A stretch of 64,000 nt of DNA from Acinetobacter sp. WCHA45 (GCF_002165255.2 NZ_CP028561.1:682001-746000); one strand, 5' to 3'; positions 48,572 to 57,183 are shown, counted from the first letter of the stretch. The notes: generated from the sequence alone by a model not told the origin. Program-made: numbers and translations.

Positions 48572-49504
48572 CTATAGTGTATAATAATGATTGCCCGTGT
48601 CATTACTTCTACACTCTTTTACGTAGTGTTCATTGATAAGTCGATCAATCACTTTTTCTTCAGTTAAATTGTATTTTTTTGCAAGTATCTGCAAGCACTC
48701 AAAGGTTACATCAGTAAAAAAGTAATAATGTTTACGCCCTTTGTGTTTCTTTCGGTAACTTTTCTGATACCAAGCATTTGATAGTTTATCTCTTAGAGCT
48801 TTATAGATGTGAGGATTTGTATCTAGCAAAACATCAAAAATGGCATTAACGACAATTTTATAGTCTTGAGGAATAACAGGCGTATAGTCTCGACTATTAT
48901 AGAATCTGGCATTTTCAGAGTCTTGATCCATATAATTTTTAGCCCATAAGTAAAAGTCATTGCTGTCGAAACTCTTAAAATGTAATTCATTCTTGGCTAG
49001 TATTGTACTGAAGCGTTCTTCTATATTGTTAAGAAATCGGTTGGATCGTGAAAATGAAGGTGAGATAAACAGCATATAAAGAAACCTAAAATAATCATTT
49101 TGGATGGTTAACATAGTACGCCACGAAATCTCTCTATCAGATGACATCGAATGAAAGGTAAAATATAATAAACGCTTATTCGTTTTATAGTCTGAAATGT
49201 CTTTTCCTCGTATATTAAGATTATCTCTAAATATTTTTAAACTATCCATAAAATTAAAAATGCTATTCTCATTAATATTTGTATAATTATCTAGAATTTT
49301 TCTTCTAATCTCATCAGTGTTTTTTAATGTGTTTAATATATTAATAGTGGATTGTATTAACAGGTCATCTGTATCACTAATATTAATATTGCAACGATGC
49401 TCCTCATTATCTTTATTCATTAAATGTAGAAACCAGATCATATCATCATCCGTAGATGCTTTAATAAGCTGATTAAGTTCTTTATGTGCAGTACTTTGGT
49501 ACAT
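48572..49504 (-). CDS. Island protein of unknown function, 310 residues, with RHH-like C-terminus
   Basis: A cytoplasmic, helix-rich protein with no recognised family over residues 1-250. The last 45 residues contain a basic patch (SYRKKHKGRKHYYFF) followed by a segment with the strand-helix-helix pattern of ribbon-helix-helix proteins (FTDVTFECLQILAKKYNLTE, then a second helix EEKVIDRLINEHY). This could be DNA-binding. It faces the 457-residue gene convergently, 68 bases apart, and is AT-rich compared with the housekeeping genes. Confidence 0.65.
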   Translation of the reverse strand: MYQSTAHKELNQLIKASTDDDMIWFLHLMNKDNEEHRCNINISDTDDLLIQSTINILNTLKNTDEIRRKILDNYTNINENSIFNFMDSLKIFRDNLNIRGKDISDYKTNKRLLYFTFHSMSSDREISWRTMLTIQNDYFRFLYMLFISPSFSRSNRFLNNIEERFSTILAKNELHFKSFDSNDFYLWAKNYMDQDSENARFYNSRDYTPVIPQDYKIVVNAIFDVLLDTNPHIYKALRDKLSNAWYQKSYRKKHKGRKHYYFFTDVTFECLQILAKKYNLTEEKVIDRLINEHYVKECRSNDTGNHYYTL

Positions 49505-50111
49505 GATAATTTCCTTCTTACAGTAAGCTTTACGTGCAGTTTAGCCAAATGTAGAGGGAGTTTTCGGGGAGTTTCTAGGGATATTTCAGTTGATTTCCCA
49601 TGATTTTCTTATAAGCTTGGCATAACGTATATAAGGGGCATGCTCTCAAATTGTAGCGGCTATGCTATGCAAAATATCTGCAACAAATGGGACAGGCTCT
49701 AGCTTAGTTGTTGCTCTGTTCAATTTTAATGGAATCGAATACAACCAGTAAGGGTATTATGCCTCGGATAACTTGACATTAAACAGATAGCTTATCATGG
49801 ATGTAAACTACCTGTATATCACAGTTGTTGACATTAAAACCAACTTGAGGAGTATATTTTACATTGTTAAAATAGATTGTAGTGTAGGTGTAATGACATA
49901 GTTCATAATACTAATCTAATATTTGTTTATACTACTAACCTAGTACTTGTATAAATATATTTATGATCTAATTCAGAACTAATAAACAAACGTATTAACC
50001 CATCAAATTAAGAACACAATTAAATTTCATCTAATCAACAATCATGTCAAAGTCTAAATGTAATTAATTACCCTGTAGCCATTTCATGTAGTCCTAAACA
50101 ACTACAGGTAA
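49505..50111. other. Gene-free 607-base AT-rich region upstream of the Gp2-like gene
   Basis: No credible gene. Between 49840 and 50060 the sequence becomes very AT-rich. It holds an imperfect 22-base direct repeat (49910-49931 and 49934-49955, 17 of 22 equal) and, just before the next gene, a hairpin CCTGTAG (50072-50078)/CTACAGG (50102-50108). These are features one might expect of an origin or regulated promoter next to a replication-type gene, but nothing proves it. Confidence 0.45.
49910..49955. repeat. Imperfect direct repeat, 24-base period
   Basis: Two units beginning ACTAATCTAATATTTG and ACTAACCTAGTACTTG, 24 bases apart, 17 of 22 positions equal. Iteron-like by arrangement only. Confidence 0.4.
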
Positions 50112-50996
50112 ATGAGCATGCGACTAAATGTTAGTCACCATGAAATTAATGAATCAGCATTATTAATCAAAATTGAACGCTTTGTTCTTTCAAGCTTGGA
50201 TGCAACACGACAGCCACGGTCTTTCTATGAAGACTTTAGCAATTACCTTTTAGATTTTCATCAGGTCTATAATCCTGATTTTAGCTATTCATGTTTAATC
50301 ACGCTGTTTTGTAGTTTACTGTATGACTATGATCTGGAACGAGAATCATCTACATCCCTCTACCATCGTTTAAATCAGAGATCATTTAGAGAATGGCAAA
50401 ACTATTTCAATCAGGTCAGAGCTGACCACTTTAATGAATTGAGTCAGCATCGTTATAATGAAAGTTTAAATACTGACAAACTTGATAATCGGCTACGTGA
50501 ATTGCTGAGCAGTTATTCAGCCTTGCTTGTTGTTCGTGTGGATTTATCGTATGTAGTGAATCCAGATATTGAACAGGTTGATGCCGATTTAGAAAAATTA
50601 CGAAGAAAGATTAGTCGTTCTAGCTATGGAGATGACTTATTACTTTTGGTATGGGCATTAGAGCAGGGGGAACGGAAAGGTTACCATTGCCATGTGGCAT
50701 TAGTTTTTGATGAGCGTAAGCGCATTGGTGCATGGAGTATTGCCAAGGCTATAGGTAAATTTTGGGAAAGTATTACAGATGGTGATGGAAGCTATTTTAA
50801 CTGTCATGATCCTAGATACTTAAAGCAATACGAAAAGCAGGGCAATATTGGCATTGGAGTTGTTTTTAGTAATCTTCATCATCAAGCAAAGAATATGCGC
50901 TCAACGCTCTCGTATCTGGCTCAGCCTGAAAAGCTTCAATATCTCCGTGTGAAAACCTCCAGTAAGATGCGTACCTTTGGCATGTCACAGCGTTAA
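50112..50996 (+). CDS. Inovirus Gp2/YagK-YfjJ-type protein (replication-initiator-like)
   Basis: A 294-residue protein whose C-terminal half matches the YagK/YfjJ C-terminal domain annotated as inovirus-type Gp2. The strand VRVDLSYVVNPD at about 141-152 is followed by ERKGYHCHVALVFDE with the His-x-His motif at 192-194, a pattern seen in HUH-type endonucleases. The C-terminus RSTLSYLAQPEKLQYLRVK and RTFGMS is also family-like. Such proteins occur in integrated elements and are thought to replicate them. The tyrosine nucleophile is not identified. Confidence 0.75.
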   Translation: MSMRLNVSHHEINESALLIKIERFVLSSLDATRQPRSFYEDFSNYLLDFHQVYNPDFSYSCLITLFCSLLYDYDLERESSTSLYHRLNQRSFREWQNYFNQVRADHFNELSQHRYNESLNTDKLDNRLRELLSSYSALLVVRVDLSYVVNPDIEQVDADLEKLRRKISRSSYGDDLLLLVWALEQGERKGYHCHVALVFDERKRIGAWSIAKAIGKFWESITDGDGSYFNCHDPRYLKQYEKQGNIGIGVVFSNLHHQAKNMRSTLSYLAQPEKLQYLRVKTSSKMRTFGMSQR

Positions 50997-51009
50997 TTGA
51001 AACTCTAAA

Positions 51010-51031
51010 CAGATATGTACCATCTAGATGA
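51010..51031 (+). repeat. 22-base island motif, copy 1
   Basis: CAGATAT followed by GTACCATCTAGATGA; the core CATCTAGATG is a perfect palindrome. It differs from the copy at 54753-54774 at two positions. It lies after the Gp2-like gene and before its terminator. Confidence 0.5.
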
Positions 51032-51050
51032 GAAACATCTTCTCTTTATT

Positions 51051-51080
51051 GGCTTACCACAACGGTAAGCCTTTCTTATT
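51051..51080 (+). terminator. Terminator after Gp2-like gene
   Basis: Stem GGCTTACC/GGTAAGCC with an ACAAC loop and a T-rich tail TTTCTTATTT. It also sits just before the zinc-ribbon gene, so it may be an attenuator for it. Confidence 0.7.
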
Positions 51081-51095
51081 TAAGAGGTACATCTT

Positions 51096-51368
51096 ATGCA
51101 AATCAATTGTCCATATTGCCATTCAGAACATGTGATCCGTGTTGTGCAAAATAGTGGTTCACAAGCTGGCAACCAGAGTCTGGCATCGTCAGCATCATTT
51201 GCCACGATGGGTGCTGCATTATCAAAAACTTTGCCTGTGTCCCCTCTGGTTGGAGGGATTGCTGGAGCCGTAGTCGGTGGTTTATTGGGTACAGTGTTTG
51301 GTTCTGCTTCAACTCAAACTGTGCAGTCTTGCTTTCAATGCCAGCATTGTGGGCAATCCTTTTACTGA
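51096..51368 (+). CDS. Small zinc-ribbon protein with glycine-rich hydrophobic centre
   Basis: A 90-residue protein with CPYC at residues 5-8 and CFQCQHC near 79-85, giving a split zinc ribbon. Between them lies a Gly/Ala/Val-rich segment (SPLVGGIAGAVVGGLLGTVF, about 48-67) typical of glycine-zipper membrane helices. It may be a membrane-associated zinc-ribbon protein; function unknown. It starts after AAGAGGTA. Confidence 0.75.
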   Translation: MQINCPYCHSEHVIRVVQNSGSQAGNQSLASSASFATMGAALSKTLPVSPLVGGIAGAVVGGLLGTVFGSASTQTVQSCFQCQHCGQSFY

Positions 51369-51373
51369 AGAAA

Positions 51374-51406
51374 GACAGGGAAGCAATTTATGCCTCCCTG
51401 TTTTTT
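51374..51406. terminator. Terminator between zinc-ribbon gene and convergent exported-protein genes
   Basis: Stem ACAGGGA/TCCCTGT, extended inward by GC/GC across one mismatch, followed by a T run on the plus strand. Confidence 0.75.
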
Positions 51407-51422
51407 GAGGGTCATAAATTCT

Positions 51423-51866
51423 TTATTTAACTGCAACAAGCATGAAGAGCCTATTACCCATTCCGTTTTTACCTTTGTCCAGAACCTTAAACTTGCCTGT
51501 TAATCGCCCCGTCTGTGTATTCCATTTTACATATGGCGAACATCTCTGAATGCTATTCTCCGCATTTGGATTATCAATTTTGTCACAATCGATATAGATA
51601 TCATAATAGAGCTTGCCTTTAGGCGGGATATAGAATGTTGGACTTACGCCTTTATATCCATAGCTGATGTCATCATATTCACTAGGGTCTTTAATGGTAA
51701 GGTCGAGTTGAACCAGTTTATTATTATTTTTTTGCATAAACTGTGCGAATTTAGGGTCTGATTTGGGGATACCTTTATAGCTTGGTAGTGGATTTGCATA
51801 TAGGCCACATGAGGTTGCTAACAATGCACCGAGTAAAGTGGTTTTGAATACATTTATATTTTTCAT
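51423..51866 (-). CDS. Exported protein of unknown function, 147 residues
   Basis: A Sec signal peptide ends at about residue 25 (CGLYANP). The mature part has two cysteines (YIDCDKI and IQRCSPY), which could form a disulphide, and beta-strand-rich sequence. No family recognised. It is the last of four minus-strand genes for exported proteins. Confidence 0.72.
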   Translation of the reverse strand: MKNINVFKTTLLGALLATSCGLYANPLPSYKGIPKSDPKFAQFMQKNNNKLVQLDLTIKDPSEYDDISYGYKGVSPTFYIPPKGKLYYDIYIDCDKIDNPNAENSIQRCSPYVKWNTQTGRLTGKFKVLDKGKNGMGNRLFMLVAVK

Positions 51867-51924
51867 ATTTAATTCCTTTTTGGCTGTTGACCATGCCGTT
51901 TACTCATGGCAATACGTTCGTTAT

Positions 51925-52752
51925 TTAGTACCGAGACTTCATTACGAATTCTTTGTCCTTGTCAACGAGCAGACGTACCTCTTTAACATCGACTCCATCA
52001 CAATGTAGTCTTAACTTGAAATTCTGCCCAAATTGAAGAATATTGTTTTGGTCTCCAATGATGTGAACAGGACAATTACCTCGATTGACACTAATTTTGT
52101 TGAGTTCTACGGGATTATCTGACTCTGATGAAATAACGAGGGTGTATATAGTGGTAGATTGATTTCCAAAACTCATGTTTTGGCTTTCAATATGATAAGA
52201 AAATTGGTAATGGGGTTGTTCTTGCGCCGCTTGTTGCTCTTGATGATATTGAGCCAGTTCACCACACTCTTTTTGAATATCTGAACTTAGCCTGTTTCCA
52301 TATTCAGGAAAAATCACATCATCTACCAAACAAGAATTGGCAGAACACACTAATTCGTAAACAATCGATTCCCGACCAAGATTGGCAATAACCTGACCCT
52401 GTTGATTTAAGCTATAGCTGAAATTCATTTTGGTATAGTCAGGAGCCTGTGACATCATGATAACGTCGCTATTGTATCCACAGATTTCCCCAGGAAACTG
52501 TTTGGTCATCTCTAGGATTGACTTAAATCTATCTGTGGAATAACGAGGAAGTGTGTCGTTGCCAGATTCTACTTTTTGAGTTTCAGCGTACATTTGTTTA
52601 ATCGCATATAACTTCAATTGGTCAAGTCTGGAATGTTCGGCTGGTTTAGCTTCAGTTGTTTGAGGCTGTTTAATATCAGGTTCCTGTTTACTGCAAGCGG
52701 TCAGTAGCAGGAAAGATGCTGAGATCATCCATGCCTTATTTGGCTTATTCAT
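51925..52752 (-). CDS. Lipoprotein of unknown function
   Basis: A 275-residue lipoprotein. From ATG 52752, which follows GGAGGAAAG, the signal peptide ends in the lipobox LLTAC with Cys20. Four cysteines form likely pairs in the mature part (GEICGY, LVCSANSCLVD, KECGE). No family recognised. It is in a row with the DUF1566 proteins and the 147-residue protein. Confidence 0.75.
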   Translation of the reverse strand: MNKPNKAWMISASFLLLTACSKQEPDIKQPQTTEAKPAEHSRLDQLKLYAIKQMYAETQKVESGNDTLPRYSTDRFKSILEMTKQFPGEICGYNSDVIMMSQAPDYTKMNFSYSLNQQGQVIANLGRESIVYELVCSANSCLVDDVIFPEYGNRLSSDIQKECGELAQYHQEQQAAQEQPHYQFSYHIESQNMSFGNQSTTIYTLVISSESDNPVELNKISVNRGNCPVHIIGDQNNILQFGQNFKLRLHCDGVDVKEVRLLVDKDKEFVMKSRY

Positions 52753-52820
52753 AGACCTTTCCTCCATAAGGCATGACGATCACCTGAATAAGCAGCACTC
52801 AGGCAATCGACAAAAATGTT

Positions 52821-53348
52821 TTAATTGGAATTTCTAACAGCACGAACATTAAATTTTTTGGCAGTCTTGTAGTAAATGGAATCACTATTGACTGTACCTT
52901 CCTCAAAATTGACTGACCACGCATAACGGTTATCACTGGCCTTTGGAGATGATGACCAATAGTCATTGATGGCAGTTGTCGGAAAAATTGTTTCATTGAT
53001 GGCAGGGCTTACACAGGCTTCTTCAACCAAAGTTTGTAATTCCTTTACATTGGGCAAGCGATAACCGTTACCCAAAGCTTTGGTTTTTTGTAATGCTTCT
53101 GACCATGTATAGCTCTGTGGTGTACCGTAACATTGATTATTTGCCCACATTTGCCCTACGCTACAACGTTGCCAGATCAGACCTGTTTTAATGTCTTTCA
53201 CTTCGCTGCCATTGCTACCTTCAACAATTTGGTAACGTGTGTCAGGTACAACTTTTTTGATTTGGCTGTTACAGGTTTGTGCATAAGTAGTGTGAGCCAA
53301 TAAGGTACTCATAACAGTAATCAACAAAGCGTTATAAGATGCTTTCAT
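52821..53348 (-). CDS. Exported DUF1566 (Lcl C-terminal domain) protein
   Basis: A 175-residue protein with a signal peptide (to about residue 23) and one DUF1566 domain. The family hallmarks are visible: VKDIKTGLIWQRCSVG, YRLPNVKELQTLVE and INDYWSSSP followed by AWSVNFEEG and FNVRAVRN. The same fold ends the Legionella collagen-like adhesin Lcl, where it binds ligands on host and bacterial surfaces. It starts 33 bases after the larger DUF1566 gene, in the same operon. Confidence 0.88.
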   Translation of the reverse strand: MKASYNALLITVMSTLLAHTTYAQTCNSQIKKVVPDTRYQIVEGSNGSEVKDIKTGLIWQRCSVGQMWANNQCYGTPQSYTWSEALQKTKALGNGYRLPNVKELQTLVEEACVSPAINETIFPTTAINDYWSSSPKASDNRYAWSVNFEEGTVNSDSIYYKTAKKFNVRAVRNSN

Positions 53349-53381
53349 TTTAGAATCCTTTTTTATCTTTAAGTGGTGTTG

Positions 53382-54428
53382 TTATTGGCTGGCACGTACC
53401 GCACGGATATGTCCCATATAGTCCTTGAAAGCAGGACTGGCTGCACCATCCTTAAAGTCAGACATCCATGCCTGAGTACTTTGTTTCGCACTCGTGGTTG
53501 ATGACCAATAACGATCTACAACAGTCGTATTGGTAAAGATAGGATTTAAAGAGGGTTGATTTGATGAGTAATCTGTCAGATTGATCAATTCACTACGGGT
53601 TGGTAATCGCCAGTCACTATAACCACAATAGTTAGCTTTATTCAGGGCTTCGATATAAGCAGTTGTATTACAACTTGTTAGCGTAGAACCACACGTAGTC
53701 GAGCTAGCCTGCGAACCTGCATTGCCACCATTGGTTTGAGTATTCGCATTGAACCAAGAGTAACGCCAGTTGCTGTCACGTAATTTTGCATCTGCGGTTT
53801 TTTGTTCCCAGACTAAACCAGTGATCTGATCCTTGATACACTCATCATTGTTATGTTTTATCAGGCTATAGGTCATTTTTTTCCCAGCCTCAACTTCACC
53901 ATCCTGTCCTAAGCCGAGCAGTTCACCCAGATTAGATGCGTTACAAACAAGGTTATTTTTATCATTTGTACCACACAAGGTAATACCTGTTGTCGTCAGC
54001 ACTGGCAAGATGGTAGATGAAGCGGAAACAGGGAGTGCTGCAAGTGTTTTACCATTACCAGCCTGATTGGCTTCAATCGTACATACACCAACACCAAGCA
54101 TTTCAACCTTTTGCTGACCAAGATCACCAGTAATACGGCAATGATCAACCGTTTTACTGGTATATGTAAGTGCTAAGCCTGCACTGGATTGAGCAGATAA
54201 AGACACTGTTTGGTCTACATTGATTGAGTTGGGTAAGGTTAGACCTGTGATGGTTTGAGAGACTTTGTCCTTACAAATATTTCCCTCAAGATACTGGGTA
54301 CTTGTACAGGTTGGAGTAGGGATTGGTTCAGGTTTTACTTCTGTAGAGTTGTTATTGCCGCCATTACCACCGCCACAAGCAGTTAATACCATAGCCCCGC
54401 AAAGGATTGATAACTTATATTTTTCCAT
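53382..54428 (-). CDS. DUF1566 (Lcl-domain) lipoprotein, 348 residues
   Basis: A lipobox VLTAC gives Cys18, followed by a Gly/Asn-rich linker. A middle region of about 50-140 has Ig-like strands. The C-terminal DUF1566 domain carries ITGLVWEQKTADA, YSDWRLPTRSELINLTDY, VDRYWSSTTS and GHIRAVRAS. It is the first of four minus-strand genes for exported proteins that look like cargo of the island. An adhesive or ligand-binding role is inferred from the domain only. Confidence 0.87.
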   Translation of the reverse strand: MEKYKLSILCGAMVLTACGGGNGGNNNSTEVKPEPIPTPTCTSTQYLEGNICKDKVSQTITGLTLPNSINVDQTVSLSAQSSAGLALTYTSKTVDHCRITGDLGQQKVEMLGVGVCTIEANQAGNGKTLAALPVSASSTILPVLTTTGITLCGTNDKNNLVCNASNLGELLGLGQDGEVEAGKKMTYSLIKHNNDECIKDQITGLVWEQKTADAKLRDSNWRYSWFNANTQTNGGNAGSQASSTTCGSTLTSCNTTAYIEALNKANYCGYSDWRLPTRSELINLTDYSSNQPSLNPIFTNTTVVDRYWSSTTSAKQSTQAWMSDFKDGAASPAFKDYMGHIRAVRASQ

Positions 54429-54752
54429 GTTAATAGAATTCTCTTAGGGAAAAGAAGTTCTACCAAAACATTATTATGGTGGCAGAACGAGAGAGGGTTG
54501 ACAGACTGGATTGGATTGACACCAGCACACTCGAAAGTGTCCCACTCCCGTCCTACCGCAACGGGAGGAGACGAGATATACCCTCAAAATTATCCCTCAG
54601 AAAAGAATAACTCTGATGCAACCCAATAAGCGGTCTGTCAAAACCGACTGGCAATGTAGGCCAGCATGGGAATCATAATCGCTGAAAAAGAACACGTCAA
54701 TTTATTGATTCAGAAAAATTAAATGATGAACAAAATGAATTTAAACAAATTT

Positions 54753-54774
54753 CAGATATATACCATCTAGGTGA
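54753..54774 (+). repeat. 22-base island motif, copy 2
   Basis: CAGATAT followed by ATACCATCTAGGTGA, 20 of 22 bases equal to the copy at 51010-51031. It lies 38 bases before a terminator hairpin, as the first copy lies 19 bases before one. Confidence 0.5.
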
Positions 54775-54812
54775 ATCAATGTATTCAAAAGCATTTAACA
54801 ACTTCTCACTTT

Positions 54813-54840
54813 GGCCTGCTCCCCCAGCAGGCCTTTTTTT
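54813..54840 (+). terminator. Strong terminator upstream of DUF932 gene
   Basis: Eight-base-pair stem GGCCTGCT/AGCAGGCC, loop CCCCC, then seven T. Only the plus strand has the T run, so it ends a plus-strand transcript 56 bases before the DUF932 start. Confidence 0.88.
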
Positions 54841-54896
54841 ATGCACAAAATCTGAATTTGCATCATGCAATTTCAATCTTTTAAAAGGAAAACCAT

Positions 54897-55967
54897 ATGG
54901 CACATTTAGTTGAAACTATGGCATTTGTAGGACAAACCCCTTGGCATGGCCTAGGCAATGAACTCACACCAAACCAACCCATTGAGGTCTGGGCACAACA
55001 GGCAGGCATGGACTGGCGCATTGAGTCTTCGGATGTTAGCTACATGGCACAAAATGAAAAAGGGCAGAGCATCATCATGCCGTTTGAGGAACAACGGGTG
55101 CTGTACCGCTCTGATACCCATGCACCTTTATCCGTCGTTAGCCAACGCTTTCAGGAAGTACAGCCCATGGAAATCCTGCATTTCTACAAAGACCTGACTG
55201 AACAATCAGGTTTTGAACTGGAAACCGCAGGGGTACTGAAAGGTGGCAAGAAATTCTGGGCACTAGCTAAAACAGGACAAAGCTCAGCTTTAAAAGGCAA
55301 GGATATCAGTAATGGCTACATTTTATTGGCAACTGCCTGTGATGGAACCCTTGCCACCACAGCACAATTTACTTCGATTCGTGTGGTGTGTAACAACACT
55401 TTAGCGATTGCACTCAAAGCACACAACAGCACAGCGAACAATGCTGGTGTGGTCAAGGTTCCCCACAGTACCCGATTTGATGCAGAGAAAGTGAAACAGC
55501 AACTCGGCATCTCGGTTCGTGCATGGGATGAGCACATGTATGAAATGAAACAACTCAGCCAGCGTAAAGTGACACAGCAGGAAGCCGCAGCCTATTTTGA
55601 TGCAGTGTTTAACAATACCAGCCTGAGTATTGCCGAGCAGGATGAAAGTATTGTCCAGTTCTACCGTAATGCAGCAATGCCAAATCAAGTACCAGTAATA
55701 TCCACAACGAACAAAGCTGACAATAAAACTGAACCCAATGGGCGTGCCATGTCCAAGGTGATGACCATGTTTAATGGACATGGGCGAGGGGCTGAACTTA
55801 GCTCAGCCAAGGATACCGCCTACGGTTTGTTGTGCAGTATCACGGAATTCGTTGACCACGAGCGTCGTGCCATGAGTCAGGACTACCGTCTTGATTCGGC
55901 TTGGTTTGGAGCAGGAGCAGCTATCAAACAGCGTGGACTGGAACAGGTCTTAAGAATGATTGCCTAA
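54897..55967 (+). CDS. DUF932 domain protein
   Basis: A 356-residue protein of the DUF932 family, found on plasmids, phages and islands, function unproven. The start MAHLVETMAFVGQTPWHGLG is diagnostic, as are FTSIRVVCNNTLAIAL and the GRGAELSSAKDTAYGLLCSITE region near the end. It is followed by its own terminator and then a YqaJ exonuclease gene, a set seen together in mobile elements. Confidence 0.9.
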   Translation: MAHLVETMAFVGQTPWHGLGNELTPNQPIEVWAQQAGMDWRIESSDVSYMAQNEKGQSIIMPFEEQRVLYRSDTHAPLSVVSQRFQEVQPMEILHFYKDLTEQSGFELETAGVLKGGKKFWALAKTGQSSALKGKDISNGYILLATACDGTLATTAQFTSIRVVCNNTLAIALKAHNSTANNAGVVKVPHSTRFDAEKVKQQLGISVRAWDEHMYEMKQLSQRKVTQQEAAAYFDAVFNNTSLSIAEQDESIVQFYRNAAMPNQVPVISTTNKADNKTEPNGRAMSKVMTMFNGHGRGAELSSAKDTAYGLLCSITEFVDHERRAMSQDYRLDSAWFGAGAAIKQRGLEQVLRMIA

Positions 55968-56003
55968 ATTAGCCTAAGCAAACTTAACTCAAATTTATTT
56001 TCT

Positions 56004-56032
56004 AAAGCTGCATCTTCGGATGCAGCTTTTTT
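56004..56032 (+). terminator. Intrinsic terminator after DUF932 gene
   Basis: Stem GCTGCATC/GATGCAGC with a TTCG tetraloop and six T. Confidence 0.92.
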
Positions 56033-56070
56033 ATGCCGCAAATTTCCATTTTACCCACTAGGACAGTCCA

Positions 56071-57183
56071 ATGAATATCAATACCCAGATTCAAAACACC
56101 CTAAACCATCCACCACTACAACCGTATTTACCGAACCTAAACCAACAGAGTCAGCAGATTGAAGTTGGGACACGAAGCAAACGTCTACCTCGAAAAGCAA
56201 AAACACCCGTAGCCAAACGTCTTGCCAATACCAAACAGATGAATTACCAACAGTGGCTGGAAGTTAGAAAACAGGGCATCGGTAGTAGTGATGCAGCCAC
56301 CGCCTGTGGACTGAATCCGTATATGTCAATGCTGGAACTATGGATGATCAAGACAGGCCGAATGCAACAAAATATCGAAGATGAAAGTGCAGGCTATGCA
56401 CCCTTGTACTGGGGTAAACAACTTGAACCCTTGGTGGCGGAATACTACAGCATGCACACTAACAATAAAGTCCGTCGAGTTAATGCAGTGCTGCAACATC
56501 CTGATGAAGATAAACACTTTATGCTTGCCAATTTGGACTATGCCGTGGTGGGCAATGATGAAGTTCAAATCTTAGAATGTAAAACCGTAGGAGAATATGG
56601 CTCAAAACTGTGGCGAGATGGCGTACCACTGTATGTGCTGTGCCAAGTGCAACACCAGTTAGCCGTGACAGGCAAACAGGCAGCACATATCTGTGCCTTG
56701 ATCTGTGGGCATGAAACTAAAATCTTTAAAGTGACGCGTAATGAAACGGTGATTCAACACCTTATTAATGCCGAACGTCACTTCTGGCAATGTGTCGAAA
56801 CAGGGATTCCACCGAGCGTAGATGCATCTGATTCAGCAGCCAAAGCCCTGCAACAACTTTATCCAGAACAAATTCCATTAATGGTGGAAGACCTGACCCA
56901 AAATGAACAAGCTAACTATCTATTTAATCAATTGCTAGAGGAGAAGCACAAGGTTGAACAACACCAACAGTATTTCGATGAACTGAAACATCAACTACAA
57001 ATGATGATGAAAGATGCGGAGCGAGCGGTGTTTACAGGAGGATCAGTGACGTGGAAGAAATCACAGGACTCCATCAGCCTAGACAGCAAATCTCTGCTTA
57101 AACAACACCCTGAATACCTACAGCAGTTTCCTCAGACCAAAGCAGGAACAAGACGCTTTCAGATTTATCCCAATGGTGGATAA
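56071..57183 (+). CDS. YqaJ-family (lambda-exonuclease-like) recombination nuclease
   Basis: A 370-residue phage-type nuclease that would resect DNA ends for single-strand annealing. The family start RKQGIGSSDAATACGLNPY is at about 66-84. The nuclease residues are Glu119, Asp156 (NLDYAV), Glu169 and Lys171 (LECK). The first 55 residues are Gln/Lys-rich and not part of the domain. No annealing protein of the RecT or Bet type is recognised beside it; the DUF932 or the RDF-like protein may fill such a role, which is speculation. Confidence 0.9.
   Translation: MNINTQIQNTLNHPPLQPYLPNLNQQSQQIEVGTRSKRLPRKAKTPVAKRLANTKQMNYQQWLEVRKQGIGSSDAATACGLNPYMSMLELWMIKTGRMQQNIEDESAGYAPLYWGKQLEPLVAEYYSMHTNNKVRRVNAVLQHPDEDKHFMLANLDYAVVGNDEVQILECKTVGEYGSKLWRDGVPLYVLCQVQHQLAVTGKQAAHICALICGHETKIFKVTRNETVIQHLINAERHFWQCVETGIPPSVDASDSAAKALQQLYPEQIPLMVEDLTQNEQANYLFNQLLEEKHKVEQHQQYFDELKHQLQMMMKDAERAVFTGGSVTWKKSQDSISLDSKSLLKQHPEYLQQFPQTKAGTRRFQIYPNGG

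Larger units (their letters stand above)
54498..54840 (+). ncRNA. Candidate structured RNA or attenuator leader upstream of DUF932 gene
   Basis: The tract begins near TTGACA (54498-54503). Hairpins follow: ACACT-CGAA-AGTGT (54527-54540), CTCCCGT/ACGGGAG (54545-54567), CGGT/ACCG (54631-54646), CTGGC/GCCAG (54648-54664), and the final terminator at 54813-54840. No plus-strand gene lies upstream that would need this terminator, since the gene to the left runs the other way. This suggests a short RNA of about 300 bases, or a leader that controls the DUF932 gene. No known RNA family was identified. Confidence 0.35.
54429..54896. other. Gene-free region with hairpins upstream of the DUF932 gene
   Basis: Of 468 bases, the part from 54498 to 54840 contains a row of hairpins and ends in a strong terminator, described separately. 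An ATG frame of 44 codons (54476-54610) exists but has no ribosome site. A second frame ending near 54890 resembles protein sequence but has no start. I see no convincing gene. Confidence 0.55.

Noticed and set aside
54476..54610. A 44-codon plus-strand frame at the left end of the hairpin region
   Set aside because: No ribosome site and the sequence overlaps hairpins; kept only as a remark.
54697..54903. A 68-codon minus-strand frame before the DUF932 gene
   Set aside because: It runs through the terminator hairpin and the ribosome site of the DUF932 gene and has unlikely composition.
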